DNA of 64,000 nucleotides from Verrucomicrobiales bacterium (GCA_016795385.1 JAEUHI010000047.1:1-64000), one strand, 5' to 3'. Shown: positions 44,381-53,117, counted from the stretch's first letter. Notes: generated by a model not told the origin, from the letters alone. Translations and numbers: made by a program.

Positions 44381-47300
44381 ATGAGCGAAAAAGCAAGCCG
44401 TAACGAAGGCGCGGATGAGGCAAATGATCCCGCGAAGGACCTGCCCGGCATTCCCGTGGGAGAAGAACTCGCTCTGGGGCCGGTCGAGGGCGAGGAGATC
44501 GATCCGCTCCCGAAATGGTGGGACGAACCTTTGCCCACGGACAAAAACAAGGCCGGAAACCGCCGTCTCGAGGATGGGATCGACTTTGAAACGCCCCGTC
44601 GCAAGAAACCCATGCCCCGCTTCGAGGAAGGCGACCTCGATCTCCCGGCGATCGAGACCGGGACGAAGCCGAGAGAGGAGCTTCCCGAGATGCCGGTGTC
44701 AGGTGCCGGCGGGAAGAAGACGGGATTCGACGGGATCCCCGATGACGCGAAGATCGAGGTCCCGGCCGAGGTGAAGCCGGCCGCCGAAGAGGGGAAATCA
44801 CTGCCCGAAATCGAGTTCGACCTGAAGCCTCTCAAACGTCACCGACACGAGGGCGAGGAAGGACAGGAGGCCGATCTGGCCGAGTTTTTCTCGGACTCTG
44901 TTTTGGAAGAGCAGCCGAAAGCGGCAATGCCCGTGAAGTCGTCGAGCGAAGACGCGTTGCCCGAGATGGTCATCGTCGATCTTGATCTCCCGGATCTTCC
45001 GAAGAAATCGGCCGCAGCAGCTGCGCCGACGCCTCCCCCGATTCCCGTCTCCGAGCCGATTGACGAGCCTGTGATCGAGCCAGCGGTCGTAGCGGAGGCA
45101 CCACGCAAAGCCGGGCCGCCGCCTTTGCCAGCAGCGGTCGCGAGCCCGGTGCAGGCACCCGAGCCGGTCGTCGAAGTCCTTGAAGAGAGTGCGGCAAAAG
45201 AGGCGGCAGTCCCTGAAGTCTTGCCCGTCGCAGAGATCGAGAAAGCCGGGGAACCGGTGGAGAACCAAGAGCCCATGGATAATGAGCTCGCCATCGCCGC
45301 CGTCGAGCCCGTCGTGGAAGTTCCCGCCGTGATCGACGAAGACGTGGTCTCGGCAGATGCGGACGAGCCAATCGCGCAAACCGCGGAACACGTCTCCGAG
45401 GCGAAAGAGGAAGCGATCGAGGCACCCGCGACCGCGGACATTCTCCCTTCGCCTGACAAAACCACCAACGAGACGGAGCCCGCCGTCGAAGAAAAACCCG
45501 CCGAACCTGCAGCCGCGCCCGTTCCCGTCATTGGAGGACCGTTGCCCGTTGCGGCTGCCGCAGAGGCGATCGCCGCGCCGGTGAAAAAGAAGGCCGGCTG
45601 TTGGACCGTTTTCACCACCCTTTTCTTCTTCGCGGCCCTGTTCGTCTTGGTCGCGGTGGGAGGCGCGGCCGCCTACGCTTGGAGCAAACTCGGCGATTTC
45701 GAAAAAGAGATCACCACTCTCGCCACAACGAAGCTTGCCGATCAGGGCATCCATCTCGATCACGGCGAGTGGACCTACGCCTTCCCGCGCGGCGTCGTCT
45801 TCGACGAAGTGACGCTCTTTGATGACGAGACCAAGGCCCGTCCGGCCGTGAAGATTTCGGGGCTCGGGGTGAATGTGGATTTCCTCGGGCTTGCCACGAA
45901 CCCCGGCGAACTCGGGGCTGCGGAGATCTCGCTCGCGGATTCCGTCGTCACTCTTTATCAAAAAGGCGAACTCTTCTCCGAGATCACGGGCGCCGACGGA
46001 GAGATCCTCATCGGCGACTCCGAGATCACCGTGGAGCGTCTCAATGCCAAGGTCGGAGGAATGCGCGTGCGGCTCGAAGGCGTCATCCACCTTCCTGACA
46101 AAGACACCAACGCTGCTCCGGCTCCCGCTGCCGCACCCGCCGAAGGCGGAGCGGCGAAACCCTCTCCGCTCGCCGCTTTGGATTTTTCGGGCTTCCGGGT
46201 TCTCGAGCCCTGGCTGGGCTTCGAAGGCACCGGAGAGTCGGCCCCGCTCCTCTCCCTTTCCTTCGAGATGGATGCGGATGAGCCCGATCTGGCGCGGATC
46301 GAGGGCACCCTCGGAGGCTCCGATCTGAAATGGCGCGGGCTCGAACTGAAGAGCCTCTCCGCCGCCTTCCGCATCGATCCACAGACCGGAGAACTGCGCT
46401 TCCCGAACGTGCAGATCGGCCACGGCGACGGCCTGCTCACCGGGATTTTCGCCATCGACATGGCCGCGCAAAAGGTGCGCATCGAGCGGCTCCAATCCAC
46501 CGTCGATCCCCTCGTGATCCTGCCGGCTTTCGATCCCACCTGGGCGGATTCCTTCAAATCGATCCGCTTCGTCGACGCGCCGGCCCTGCAGATCACGGGT
46601 GAGATGCCGCTCGGTGATGCCGCAAACGCGAACCTCAAGATCCGTTACGAGCATCGCCAGGGCCTCGTCTATGTCGACGGCGAGCGGGAGCTCCCCGTCT
46701 CCGACATCCGCGGACTCTTCACCTACAATCGCGGCGCGCTCGAAACGAACGATACCGCGGGAAATGTCTTCGGAGGACAGCTGTATGTGAACGGAGCGAC
46801 CAACCTCATTCGCGACAAGAATCCCTTCACCGGCCTCGTCGAGATCACCGGCATGGACTTGAAGAAAGCTGCCGCGTGGTTCGGCGAAGATGCCGCCGGG
46901 CTCGCCGGACGCCTCAACCTGACTTTCCGCGGCACCGGAAATACCGACATCACCAGCATCAACGGTGGAGGGCAACTCCGGATTGAAGAAGCGACCTTGC
47001 CCGCGTTCCCCGCGATCGGGCCGGTGCAGGAAATGATCGGCAAAGTCGTGCCCGCCTTCTCCTTGAAAGGCAGCGGCACCGTTACGGGAGCCTACATTCT
47101 CGAATCGGGAGTGCTCGTGACGAGCGATCTCACGGTGCGCAACGGCAGCGCCCGGCTCGTCACCAACGGGAACGTGAATCTCGCTTCGAAGAACACCACC
47201 TTCGTCACCACCGCCGACCTCGAGCCCGCGCTCGCCGCCGCCTCCGGCTTGAAGGACAAAGCCATCCAGGTGGAAGGATCGGGCCCGCTTGATGGTCCGA

Positions 47301-47560
47301 CCCTGAAGATCCGGCAGTTCCCCGTCGAGTTCGCCGCAGCGGGTTTGGGTGAAGTGTTAGGCACCACGCCCGAATCGCTCGGAGGGCTGAAGGAGCTGAT
47401 CGATTCCGGCAACGCCGCCGAAGTCATCTCGGGCAAGATCGAGGAGGCGACCGGCATCCAACTCGATCCGGCGGTGACCGATCTGTTGAAAGGCCTCCTC
47501 GGTGAGGACGCGGCTCCCGCGGCTCCCGCCCCCGCGCCGATCCGCGCGGTGCCGCAGTGA
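44381..47560 (+). CDS. AsmA-like protein with long acidic cytoplasmic N-terminus
   Basis: This 1059-residue protein has an N-terminal 400 residues that are acidic, Pro/Ala/Glu-rich and probably disordered (KPAAEEGKSLPEIEFDLKPL, then EEKPAEPAAAPVPVIGG). One membrane helix follows (about 408-432: VFTTLFFFAALFVLVAVGGAAAYAW). The rest is a beta-rich AsmA/DUF3971-type repeat region (DQGIHLDHGEWTYAFPRGVVFDEVTLF; GNTDITSINGGGQLRIEEATLPAFPAIGPVQEMIGKV), the layout of AsmA-like bridge proteins that move phospholipid between membranes. The large cytoplasmic extension is unusual for the family. I start at ATG 44381; a TTG-initiated frame at 44336 adds 15 residues. Confidence 0.83.
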   Translation: MSEKASRNEGADEANDPAKDLPGIPVGEELALGPVEGEEIDPLPKWWDEPLPTDKNKAGNRRLEDGIDFETPRRKKPMPRFEEGDLDLPAIETGTKPREELPEMPVSGAGGKKTGFDGIPDDAKIEVPAEVKPAAEEGKSLPEIEFDLKPLKRHRHEGEEGQEADLAEFFSDSVLEEQPKAAMPVKSSSEDALPEMVIVDLDLPDLPKKSAAAAAPTPPPIPVSEPIDEPVIEPAVVAEAPRKAGPPPLPAAVASPVQAPEPVVEVLEESAAKEAAVPEVLPVAEIEKAGEPVENQEPMDNELAIAAVEPVVEVPAVIDEDVVSADADEPIAQTAEHVSEAKEEAIEAPATADILPSPDKTTNETEPAVEEKPAEPAAAPVPVIGGPLPVAAAAEAIAAPVKKKAGCWTVFTTLFFFAALFVLVAVGGAAAYAWSKLGDFEKEITTLATTKLADQGIHLDHGEWTYAFPRGVVFDEVTLFDDETKARPAVKISGLGVNVDFLGLATNPGELGAAEISLADSVVTLYQKGELFSEITGADGEILIGDSEITVERLNAKVGGMRVRLEGVIHLPDKDTNAAPAPAAAPAEGGAAKPSPLAALDFSGFRVLEPWLGFEGTGESAPLLSLSFEMDADEPDLARIEGTLGGSDLKWRGLELKSLSAAFRIDPQTGELRFPNVQIGHGDGLLTGIFAIDMAAQKVRIERLQSTVDPLVILPAFDPTWADSFKSIRFVDAPALQITGEMPLGDAANANLKIRYEHRQGLVYVDGERELPVSDIRGLFTYNRGALETNDTAGNVFGGQLYVNGATNLIRDKNPFTGLVEITGMDLKKAAAWFGEDAAGLAGRLNLTFRGTGNTDITSINGGGQLRIEEATLPAFPAIGPVQEMIGKVVPAFSLKGSGTVTGAYILESGVLVTSDLTVRNGSARLVTNGNVNLASKNTTFVTTADLEPALAAASGLKDKAIQVEGSGPLDGPTLKIRQFPVEFAAAGLGEVLGTTPESLGGLKELIDSGNAAEVISGKIEEATGIQLDPAVTDLLKGLLGEDAAPAAPAPAPIRAVPQ

Positions 47561-47979
47561 GGCAGGGGATTGTTGGGCGGAACGGGTCGAGGCCCCGGAG
47601 GGGCCAAAGAAGATAGCCGGTGGTGGAGCGCAGCGGAACCACCGGGCCAACCCGGGAGAAGAGAATCCCGCCCCGGAGGGGCGGAAGAAGCGTGCCTGCT
47701 CCCGGGAACCATTCCTCCTCGAACGCTACGGCGCCCCACACGTTGGAAACGCCACCGGAAGGCGAGCGTTGAAGGCATCCGGGACGCTTCTCGCACCCCT
47801 TCCGGGGTGCAGCGTTTCTTTGGGAGAGGTTGACCGGTGGTTCCGCTGCGCTCCACCACCGGCTACTATCTCGCGTCCCTCCGGGACGAAACCTGACAAT
47901 CTTTGTTCCGTCCCCCACGGGATCGCGCGCCCGCATTCCCGCTTTACTCGCGGGTTGGTTTGCTTCTATCCTTCCGGTC
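47561..47979. repeat. Palindrome-rich intergenic region with an exact 29-bp inverted pair
   Basis: This 419-base gap holds no convincing gene. It contains hairpins at 47591-47605 (GGCCCC GGA GGGGCC), 47617-47645 (arms CCGGTGGT/ACCACCGG), 47668-47684 (CCGCCCC GGA GGGGCGG), 47793-47810 (GCACCCC TTCC GGGGTGC), 47834-47862 and 47874-47888 (CGTCCC TCC GGGACG). The 29 bases at 47834-47862 are the exact reverse complement of 47617-47645. This looks like a cluster of dispersed REP-like elements between the AsmA-like gene and the MFS gene. Confidence 0.85.
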
Positions 47980-49320
47980 ATGTCTTCAGCCGCTTCCCGC
48001 CCCGTCGTCCCGCTTCTCAGTGTCATGATGTTCCTCCAGTTTTTCGTCTGGGGGGCTTGGTTCGCCACACTCGGCCAGGCGCTGGGATCGAATGGACTGA
48101 CCGACTCCATCGGCGGCGCCTACGGCACCGCTCCACTCGGCGCCATTTTCGCCCCGCTCTTTCTCGGGCTCGTCGCCGACCGTTTCTTCCCCTCGCAGAT
48201 CATCATGGGGGTGCTCTTCCTCCTTGGCGGGGTGCTCCTTTTCCTCGCCACCGGAGCCGCCGAGGCGGGCAATGGCAAGCTGATGGTCACCTACTGCCTC
48301 GGTCACATGCTCTGCTACATGCCGACGCTGGGGCTCGGCAACACCATCGCCTTCTCCCATCTCGACCGGCTCCAGTTCCCCAAAGTCCGCGTCTGGGGCA
48401 CGATCGGCTGGATCGTCGCCGGACTCGTCGTCGGCTTCATCGGGTGGAGCTCGAGCCTGCGCATCTTCCAGCTCGGCGCCGCCAGCTCCATCCTTCTCGG
48501 CGTTTATTCCTTCTTCCTGCCCCACACCCCGGCTCCGGCGAAAGGACAAAAGATCGACCTGCGCGCCCTCCTCATGCTCGATGCGTGGAAGCTCCTCGCG
48601 AAGCCCGGATTCCTCGTCTTCATCCTCTGCTCGGGCCTGATCTGCATCCCGCTGGCCTACTACTACGGGCTCACGTCGAACTACCTCACCAACGCCGGTT
48701 TCGAGCAGGCCGCCTCATCCATGACGATCGGGCAGATGTCCGAGATCGTCTTCATGCTCCTCATCCCCTTCTTCTTCCGCCGCCTCGGGGTGAAATGGAT
48801 GATCCTCGTCGGCATGCTCGCCTGGGTGCTGCGTTATCTCCTCTTCGCCTACGGCGCGCCCGAGCAGGTCGTCTGGATGCTGATGCTCGGCATCGCCCTG
48901 CACGGGATTTGTTATGATTTCTTTTTCGTCACCGGCTTCATGTACACCGACAAGGTCGCGGCCAAGGAAATCCGCGGGCAGGCCCAGAGCCTCCTCGTCT
49001 TCGTGACCCAGGGCGTCGGGATGTATTTCGGCTATCAGGTCGCCTTCGGGAAATTCGGCAAGGTTTCCAAATACGCGGAGCTCGATGCCGCCATCAAAGC
49101 GGCTCGTCCCGAGGAGACCCTCACTTTCGGCCAAAGCCTCGCCAAAATGTTTTCCGTGAAAATGCCCGACTCGGTCGATGCCGCCCTCATCTCCGAAACG
49201 ATGGCGCAGTGGAAGGCCTTCTGGACCTTCCCTGCGATCATGGCCCTCGTCATCGCCGCGGTCTTCTTCGCCGCGTTTTGGGACAAGACCAAGGTGGCGG
49301 AGGATGAGGCTGCGGAGTGA
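47980..49320 (+). CDS. MFS transporter, nucleoside:H+ symporter type
   Basis: This 446-residue protein has about 12 membrane segments. The opening PLLSVMMFLQFFVWGAWFATLGQAL with GTAPLGAIFAPLFLGLVADRFF and LGNTIAFSHLDRLQFPKVRVWGTIGWIVAGLVVGF is characteristic of the NupG/XapB nucleoside:H+ symporter family. Substrates are inferred only from family. The start is ATG 47980; the frame is open upstream through the repeat region but those residues are unlike any transporter. It is followed by a small TCGGGC/GCCCGA hairpin right after its stop. Confidence 0.88.
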   Translation: MSSAASRPVVPLLSVMMFLQFFVWGAWFATLGQALGSNGLTDSIGGAYGTAPLGAIFAPLFLGLVADRFFPSQIIMGVLFLLGGVLLFLATGAAEAGNGKLMVTYCLGHMLCYMPTLGLGNTIAFSHLDRLQFPKVRVWGTIGWIVAGLVVGFIGWSSSLRIFQLGAASSILLGVYSFFLPHTPAPAKGQKIDLRALLMLDAWKLLAKPGFLVFILCSGLICIPLAYYYGLTSNYLTNAGFEQAASSMTIGQMSEIVFMLLIPFFFRRLGVKWMILVGMLAWVLRYLLFAYGAPEQVVWMLMLGIALHGICYDFFFVTGFMYTDKVAAKEIRGQAQSLLVFVTQGVGMYFGYQVAFGKFGKVSKYAELDAAIKAARPEETLTFGQSLAKMFSVKMPDSVDAALISETMAQWKAFWTFPAIMALVIAAVFFAAFWDKTKVAEDEAAE

Positions 49321-49335
49321 TCGGGCTTCGCCCGA
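49321..49335 (+). terminator. Short hairpin after the MFS gene
   Basis: TCGGGC, TTC, GCCCGA: a 6-bp stem placed directly after the TGA of the MFS gene. The next bases are A-rich rather than T-rich, so termination on the plus strand is uncertain. Confidence 0.35.
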
Positions 49336-49371
49336 GTAAAAAGTGGGAAGGTAAAAAGTAAAAGGTCACGA

Positions 49372-50442
49372 ATGAGGAAATGGCGGGTTGCGGGAGTCAA
49401 TTTCGACCATTTTCATATGGGCGATTTGCTGCGCCGGGCGCACGAGCATCCTCACGCCGAAATTGTCGCGATCTGTGATGAGCAGCCCGCGCGAATGGAG
49501 GAGTCGGCGCGGAACTTTTCGATCCCATCCAACAGGGTTTACTCAGCCATTGAACCCTGTTTGGTAGAGACGAAGCCGGATCTCGTCATCCTTTGTCCCG
49601 CCGCCGCGCGTCATGCCGAGTGGGTCGAGAAAGTCGCTCCCTTCGGCTCTGCCATCCTCGTGGAGAAACCCTTCGCGGCCACCCTCGCCGAAGCCGATCG
49701 CATGATCGCCGCGATGGCGAAGACGGGAAAACCGCTCGCGATCAATTGGCCGTTGGCCTGGCTGGCCTCCCATGTGAAATGTCACGAACTCTGCCGCGCG
49801 GGAGCCATCGGCGAGATCCTCGAGGTGCACTACCACGACGGCAACCGCGGCCCGCTCTGGCACGGGGCCGACAAGATCGAGCGCGAACCTTCGCACGAGG
49901 AAAAATCCTCCAGTTGGTTTTACCGCGAGTCCGAAGGCGGCGGCAGCCTGCAGGATTACCTCGGCTACGGCACGACCCTCGCGACCTGGTTCAACGGCGG
50001 GCAGCGTCCGCTCGAGGTGATGGCGATGTGGGATCGCGCCGAGGGCGGTCCGCTCAAAGTCGACGAGCACAGTCTCACCGTCGTGCGTTATGCGACTGGT
50101 CTTTCCAAATTCGAGACTCGCTGGGGCACCCTCTCCGATCCCTGGACCGAACAACCCGAGCCGCGCTGTGGCTTTGTCGTGCGCGGGAGCGAAGGAACGA
50201 TCGCGAGCTGGGACTACGAAGATTTCATCACCCTGCGGACGCGTGCGAATCCCCGCGGAGAGAAGATCGCGGCACCCGCTCCGGTCTTTCCCCACGACAA
50301 TCCCGTCGCCTACGTGCTCGACTGTCTCGAACACGGTCGCGGGATCGAAGGACCGCTCAGTGTCGGAGTCTCGAGGCTTGGTCAGGAGATCGTCGATGCC
50401 GCGGTCGAGAGTGCGCGGACGGGGCGGGTGGTGGTTTTGTGA
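49372..50442 (+). CDS. Gfo/Idh/MocA family oxidoreductase
   Basis: This 356-residue NAD(P)-dependent sugar-type dehydrogenase has an N-terminal Rossmann fold (WRVAGVNFDHFHMGDLLRRA; AEIVAICDEQPARMEESARNF), the conserved ILVEKPFAATLAEADRM motif (Lys-Pro), and a C-terminal alpha/beta domain with DYLGYGTTLATWFNGGQRP. The first glycine motif is atypical (GVNFDHFHMG rather than GxGxxG), so cofactor binding may be altered. AAAGG lies six bases before the ATG. The substrate is unknown but probably a sugar or inositol derivative. Confidence 0.88.
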   Translation: MRKWRVAGVNFDHFHMGDLLRRAHEHPHAEIVAICDEQPARMEESARNFSIPSNRVYSAIEPCLVETKPDLVILCPAAARHAEWVEKVAPFGSAILVEKPFAATLAEADRMIAAMAKTGKPLAINWPLAWLASHVKCHELCRAGAIGEILEVHYHDGNRGPLWHGADKIEREPSHEEKSSSWFYRESEGGGSLQDYLGYGTTLATWFNGGQRPLEVMAMWDRAEGGPLKVDEHSLTVVRYATGLSKFETRWGTLSDPWTEQPEPRCGFVVRGSEGTIASWDYEDFITLRTRANPRGEKIAAPAPVFPHDNPVAYVLDCLEHGRGIEGPLSVGVSRLGQEIVDAAVESARTGRVVVL

Positions 50443-50477
50443 GGAATTCAATATCCGAAAGGAACACTCTTCAGAAA

Positions 50478-50819
50478 ATGAAATCGTTTTTCATCCTTGT
50501 CTGTTTGCCCGTTTTGGGGCTCGCCTTGCAGTCTTGTAACGAGCCAACGCTTTCGACGGTAGAGCTTTATCACTTGGACGAAGGTGAATTGTTGAACTCG
50601 AAGATTGCTGCAATAAAGGGCGATGTCCGCGCAGCTGAGCGCGTGTCCGACTATTACCTAAGTCGGCGTAAAGCGAAAAGCGATGGTCTCGAATGGACGA
50701 TTGTTGCAGCCAGATTGGGAAGCATACGGGCTAGGAATTTTCTGGAAGCTGCTGCCGGAGAAAATGCGATTGAAGACTTGGTCAAGGTGATCAAGGCCGA
50801 AGTGGCTCCGGCGAAGTAG
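50478..50819 (+). CDS. Small lipoprotein, uncharacterised
   Basis: This 113-residue protein has a lipoprotein signal (MKSFFILVCLPVLGLALQSC, lipobox Cys20) and a helical remainder (LNSKIAAIKGDVRAAERVSDYYLSRRKAKSDGLEWTIVAARLGSIRARNFLEAA) that resembles a short Sel1/TPR-like hairpin pair. Its DNA is clearly more AT-rich than the flanking genes. It begins 35 bases after the oxidoreductase stop. With the Rhs relic downstream it marks a small accessory patch. No family is assigned. Confidence 0.6.
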   Translation: MKSFFILVCLPVLGLALQSCNEPTLSTVELYHLDEGELLNSKIAAIKGDVRAAERVSDYYLSRRKAKSDGLEWTIVAARLGSIRARNFLEAAAGENAIEDLVKVIKAEVAPAK

Positions 50820-50893
50820 GGCGATGGAGGCGTTGTCGTTTGACTGCGATCCAGAGGTATTGAACTTTTACAGGTAGCGAGGCCATCGGCTGA

Positions 50894-51223
50894 ATGAAGA
50901 CGATTGCGAAAACGCTCGTTTTGGGTGTTTCGACCTACGCCGGGTTTGTGGACTCATTTGGTCAAATGGAGGTGCCTGGAAAAGCGGTCGCGATCGTTTC
51001 TTTGGTGGTTTTCGCAACAGGATTGATGGCGAGATTGATTGCGCATTCTGGAGGCGGATTCGCATCCTCTCTTCTGCGGCAAGCTCGACCTCAAGCCACG
51101 CCTCACCCACTCAATCTAACGAAGAACCAGAACGTGAAGCAGGAGTCGATTGCCAAATGGTCGGCGGTATTACGATATGCGGTGCTATTCGCCGGAGATG
51201 GGTCGGTGGCTGATCCGGGATAA
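50894..51223 (+). CDS. Possible small membrane protein fragment
   Basis: This 109-residue frame has one or two hydrophobic segments (TIAKTLVLGVSTYAGFV; AVAIVSLVVFATGLMARLIA). Its C-terminal part, from about residue 85, is out of frame with an Rhs-core relic in the same DNA, so the end is unlikely to be native. It may be a truncated gene joined to foreign sequence. I do not recognise a family and am unsure it is expressed. Confidence 0.3.
   Translation: MKTIAKTLVLGVSTYAGFVDSFGQMEVPGKAVAIVSLVVFATGLMARLIAHSGGGFASSLLRQARPQATPHPLNLTKNQNVKQESIAKWSAVLRYAVLFAGDGSVADPG
51156..51222 (+). pseudogene. Rhs core relic
   Basis: In the frame beginning at 51156 the DNA encodes NGRRYYDMRCYSPEMGRWL followed by IRDN, matching the Rhs repeat-associated core hallmark (RYYDxxxxxPxxGRxLxxDP). 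Nothing upstream in this frame continues the core, and the downstream DNA is the end of a minus-strand gene. It is a remnant of about 20 residues. Confidence 0.7.
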
Positions 51224-52114
51224 TCACCCCGGCAGCAGCCGTTTGAGATTGGCCTTGTTGAGCTCCCAGGCGCGGAAGATTTCATCGCCGCGGGTCTTCC
51301 AGAGGGCGGCATCGTCGGGCAACCATTCGAAGCGCATGGTGGTGAAAAGCCGGTCCTTGAGGAGATCGAACTCGACCTTGGCTCCGGCCTCGTCCTTGCC
51401 GGTGACAACGATCTTTTTCACGATCTGGTTTTCTTCATCACTGAAGTCCGAGTGGATCCGCAACCAGGATTCGATGATCTCGTGAACGACCGCGTGATTC
51501 AGCGTGGCCTTCTTTTCCCGTCCCGCCTTGAGCACGAGTTCGATGGCGGGGGATTCGGCCTGGGCGGCCTGGCGGATGAGTCGGAGGCTGCCTTCGTCGA
51601 TGTTCTCCAGGGTGGACATGAAGTCGACGACGGCGGAGCTGATGTGCACCTTGCGGAGGAGGGGCAGGAGCTTCACCTTGGCCATTGCGGTGGGCCGCAG
51701 GAGCGGCTTGATGGCGATGTCGGAGTCGAGGTCGGCGACGCGTTTGAAGTAGTTCGCCAGTTGACGCCACGAGGCGCCGCGACTGTTGCGCTGCAGGGTG
51801 AGGATGCGGGTCTCGAAATCGAAGTAGAAGGCCGAACACTCGGCGACGCCCTCGTCCTTGCTGAGGTCGATCGCGGTGACCTTGCCGGCGAGATCGGCGC
51901 GGAAGCCGGCGGGCGCCATGGAGATGCGCATGAGATCGCCGAGATAACCCTGGTCGGTGATCCGGCCGCGGGCGAGGCGGATCCAGTCGTCGTTCATCTC
52001 GACGTTGCGCTTGGAGCTGTCGGCGGGGGTGCCGTGGAGATCGCGGAGGATGGTTTCGAGTCCCATCGATTCCATCTCGATGGAGTAAAAGTCAACTTTG
52101 GCGGTTTTTTGCAT
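51224..52114 (-). CDS. Uncharacterised protein, possibly DUF6731-like
   Basis: This 296-residue cytoplasmic protein opens KVDFYSIEMESMGLETILRDL, continues GYLGDLMRISMAPAG and ECSAFYFDFETRILTLQRNSRGASWRQLANYF, and ends with a helical part (LKDRLFTTMRFEWLPDDAALWKTRGDEIF). The VDFY opening and the LTLQRNSRGAS segment resemble proteins grouped as DUF6731, but this is from memory and unverified. No catalytic motif is visible. It sits beside the Rhs relic and other accessory genes and may be part of an acquired island. Confidence 0.6.
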   Translation of the reverse strand: MQKTAKVDFYSIEMESMGLETILRDLHGTPADSSKRNVEMNDDWIRLARGRITDQGYLGDLMRISMAPAGFRADLAGKVTAIDLSKDEGVAECSAFYFDFETRILTLQRNSRGASWRQLANYFKRVADLDSDIAIKPLLRPTAMAKVKLLPLLRKVHISSAVVDFMSTLENIDEGSLRLIRQAAQAESPAIELVLKAGREKKATLNHAVVHEIIESWLRIHSDFSDEENQIVKKIVVTGKDEAGAKVEFDLLKDRLFTTMRFEWLPDDAALWKTRGDEIFRAWELNKANLKRLLPG

Positions 52115-52250
52115 CAGACCGGTCCGTTAACGGCGGTGGGGGAGCCGGTCAATCAATTCGCAAAGGTCTTTGGCGCGAATTTTTCGGGAGAGCCGCGTGC
52201 CCGGTTGCCGGCTCGGACGCGTTTCGCCGGAGCAGTTTTGTGGGGAACCG

Positions 52251-52784
52251 CTAAATTTCCGAAAAGATCTCACGGAAATGAATCGAAGCCCGGGAAATCC
52301 CGCGTTCGTCCATGGTCATGAGGTCGAGGCGTTCCTTCACCAACTCGGCCCGGATTTTACCATTTCGATGGAGATTTTGGACGAGATCTAGATCTTTGGG
52401 CCGACCCACGAGGATCTTTACGGCAGTCAGGTCGTGGGGTTCAAGCGCGAGACCGCCATCTGGACCCGGTACGGCGATCAAGCGGTCACGCCACCCGCCC
52501 GGCAGGGTTTCAAAAATGGTGTCGCGCAGGATATCGGCGTGATATCCGTGACGCAGGTAGTAGGCCCGGTTTTCCCCGAGCGCCTCGTCTAGCATGACAG
52601 CGGTGATCTCGTCGTAGGGTTGCGGGCAGATGTCGGCGTCGAAAGTGGCGGCGAGAGGAGCGTCTGGTAGCCCCAGTTCGGGGAAGGTTGCCAACAGGGA
52701 TGCGGAGCCGAGAATGAGGATTTCACGATCTTCGGCGAGCGCTTTGGCGGATCGGATGAGGTGTTGGAGCGCGGCCAGAGTCAT
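52251..52784 (-). CDS. Nucleotidyltransferase-like protein (DUF6036-type)
   Basis: This 177-residue protein has a nucleotidyltransferase-like opening: ILILGSASLLATF as the GS motif and AATFDADICPQPYD supplying a DxD pair, then a helical domain (ALEPHDLTAVKILVGRPKDLDLVQNLHRNGKI). The ATG at 52784 overlaps the stop of the upstream 111-residue gene by four bases. Similar two-gene units occur widely and look like toxin-antitoxin modules of the MNT or AbiEii kind. Activity is unproven. An in-frame start at 52943 would run inside the partner gene. Confidence 0.68.
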   Translation of the reverse strand: MTLAALQHLIRSAKALAEDREILILGSASLLATFPELGLPDAPLAATFDADICPQPYDEITAVMLDEALGENRAYYLRHGYHADILRDTIFETLPGGWRDRLIAVPGPDGGLALEPHDLTAVKILVGRPKDLDLVQNLHRNGKIRAELVKERLDLMTMDERGISRASIHFREIFSEI

Positions 52785-53116
52785 GAATTCGAGGGCGCGG
52801 GAGCGGCTTCCGGCAGGGGCAACCCGACAAAGGGGGAGCAACTCTTGAGTGGATTCGAATCGTGGTCGTTTTTGGCGAGTGCTTCGATGAACTCGCGGAA
52901 CGCTTCCTCCGAGCCTTTCGCCGCGAGGATGCGATCCCGCCATTCGAGAAGGGGCGCCGGATGGACGCGGCCCCAGTCCAGCCAGCGTTCGATGTTCTCC
53001 AACGCGATTCCGACGTCATCCGGATGGGAAGCCAGGTGTTCGGCGATGCGGCACCATCGGGTCGTGCGGTCTTCGCGTCGGAAATGGAAATCGTCGGACA
53101 TGGTGGACAGGGCCAT
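52781..53116 (-). CDS. Small partner protein of the nucleotidyltransferase
   Basis: This 111-residue helical protein contains RIAEHLASHPDDVGIALENIERWLDWGRVHPAPLLEWRDRILAA, then FREFIEALAKND and LKSCSPFVGLPLPE. The pattern of an 'n-x-x-RWL...hPaPLLeWRdiL...l...SPFvGl' small protein upstream of a nucleotidyltransferase is one I associate with a common two-gene unit. Its stop overlaps the next ATG (ATGA). ATG 53101 is an alternative start. Its role as antitoxin or cofactor is inference. Confidence 0.65.
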   Translation of the reverse strand: MALSTMSDDFHFRREDRTTRWCRIAEHLASHPDDVGIALENIERWLDWGRVHPAPLLEWRDRILAAKGSEEAFREFIEALAKNDHDSNPLKSCSPFVGLPLPEAAPAPSNS

Positions 53117-53117
53117 T

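Noticed and set aside
44798..46975. A 725-codon minus-strand frame opposite the AsmA-like gene
   Set aside because: The repetitive Gly/Arg/Phe composition reflects the complementary strand of the Ala/Glu/Pro-rich gene. No start signal or domain.
47502..48917. A plus-strand frame of 471 codons across the palindrome cluster and transporter
   Set aside because: It is out of frame with the transporter and made of Arg/Pro/His-rich text. The transporter frame from 47980 has clear membrane segments.
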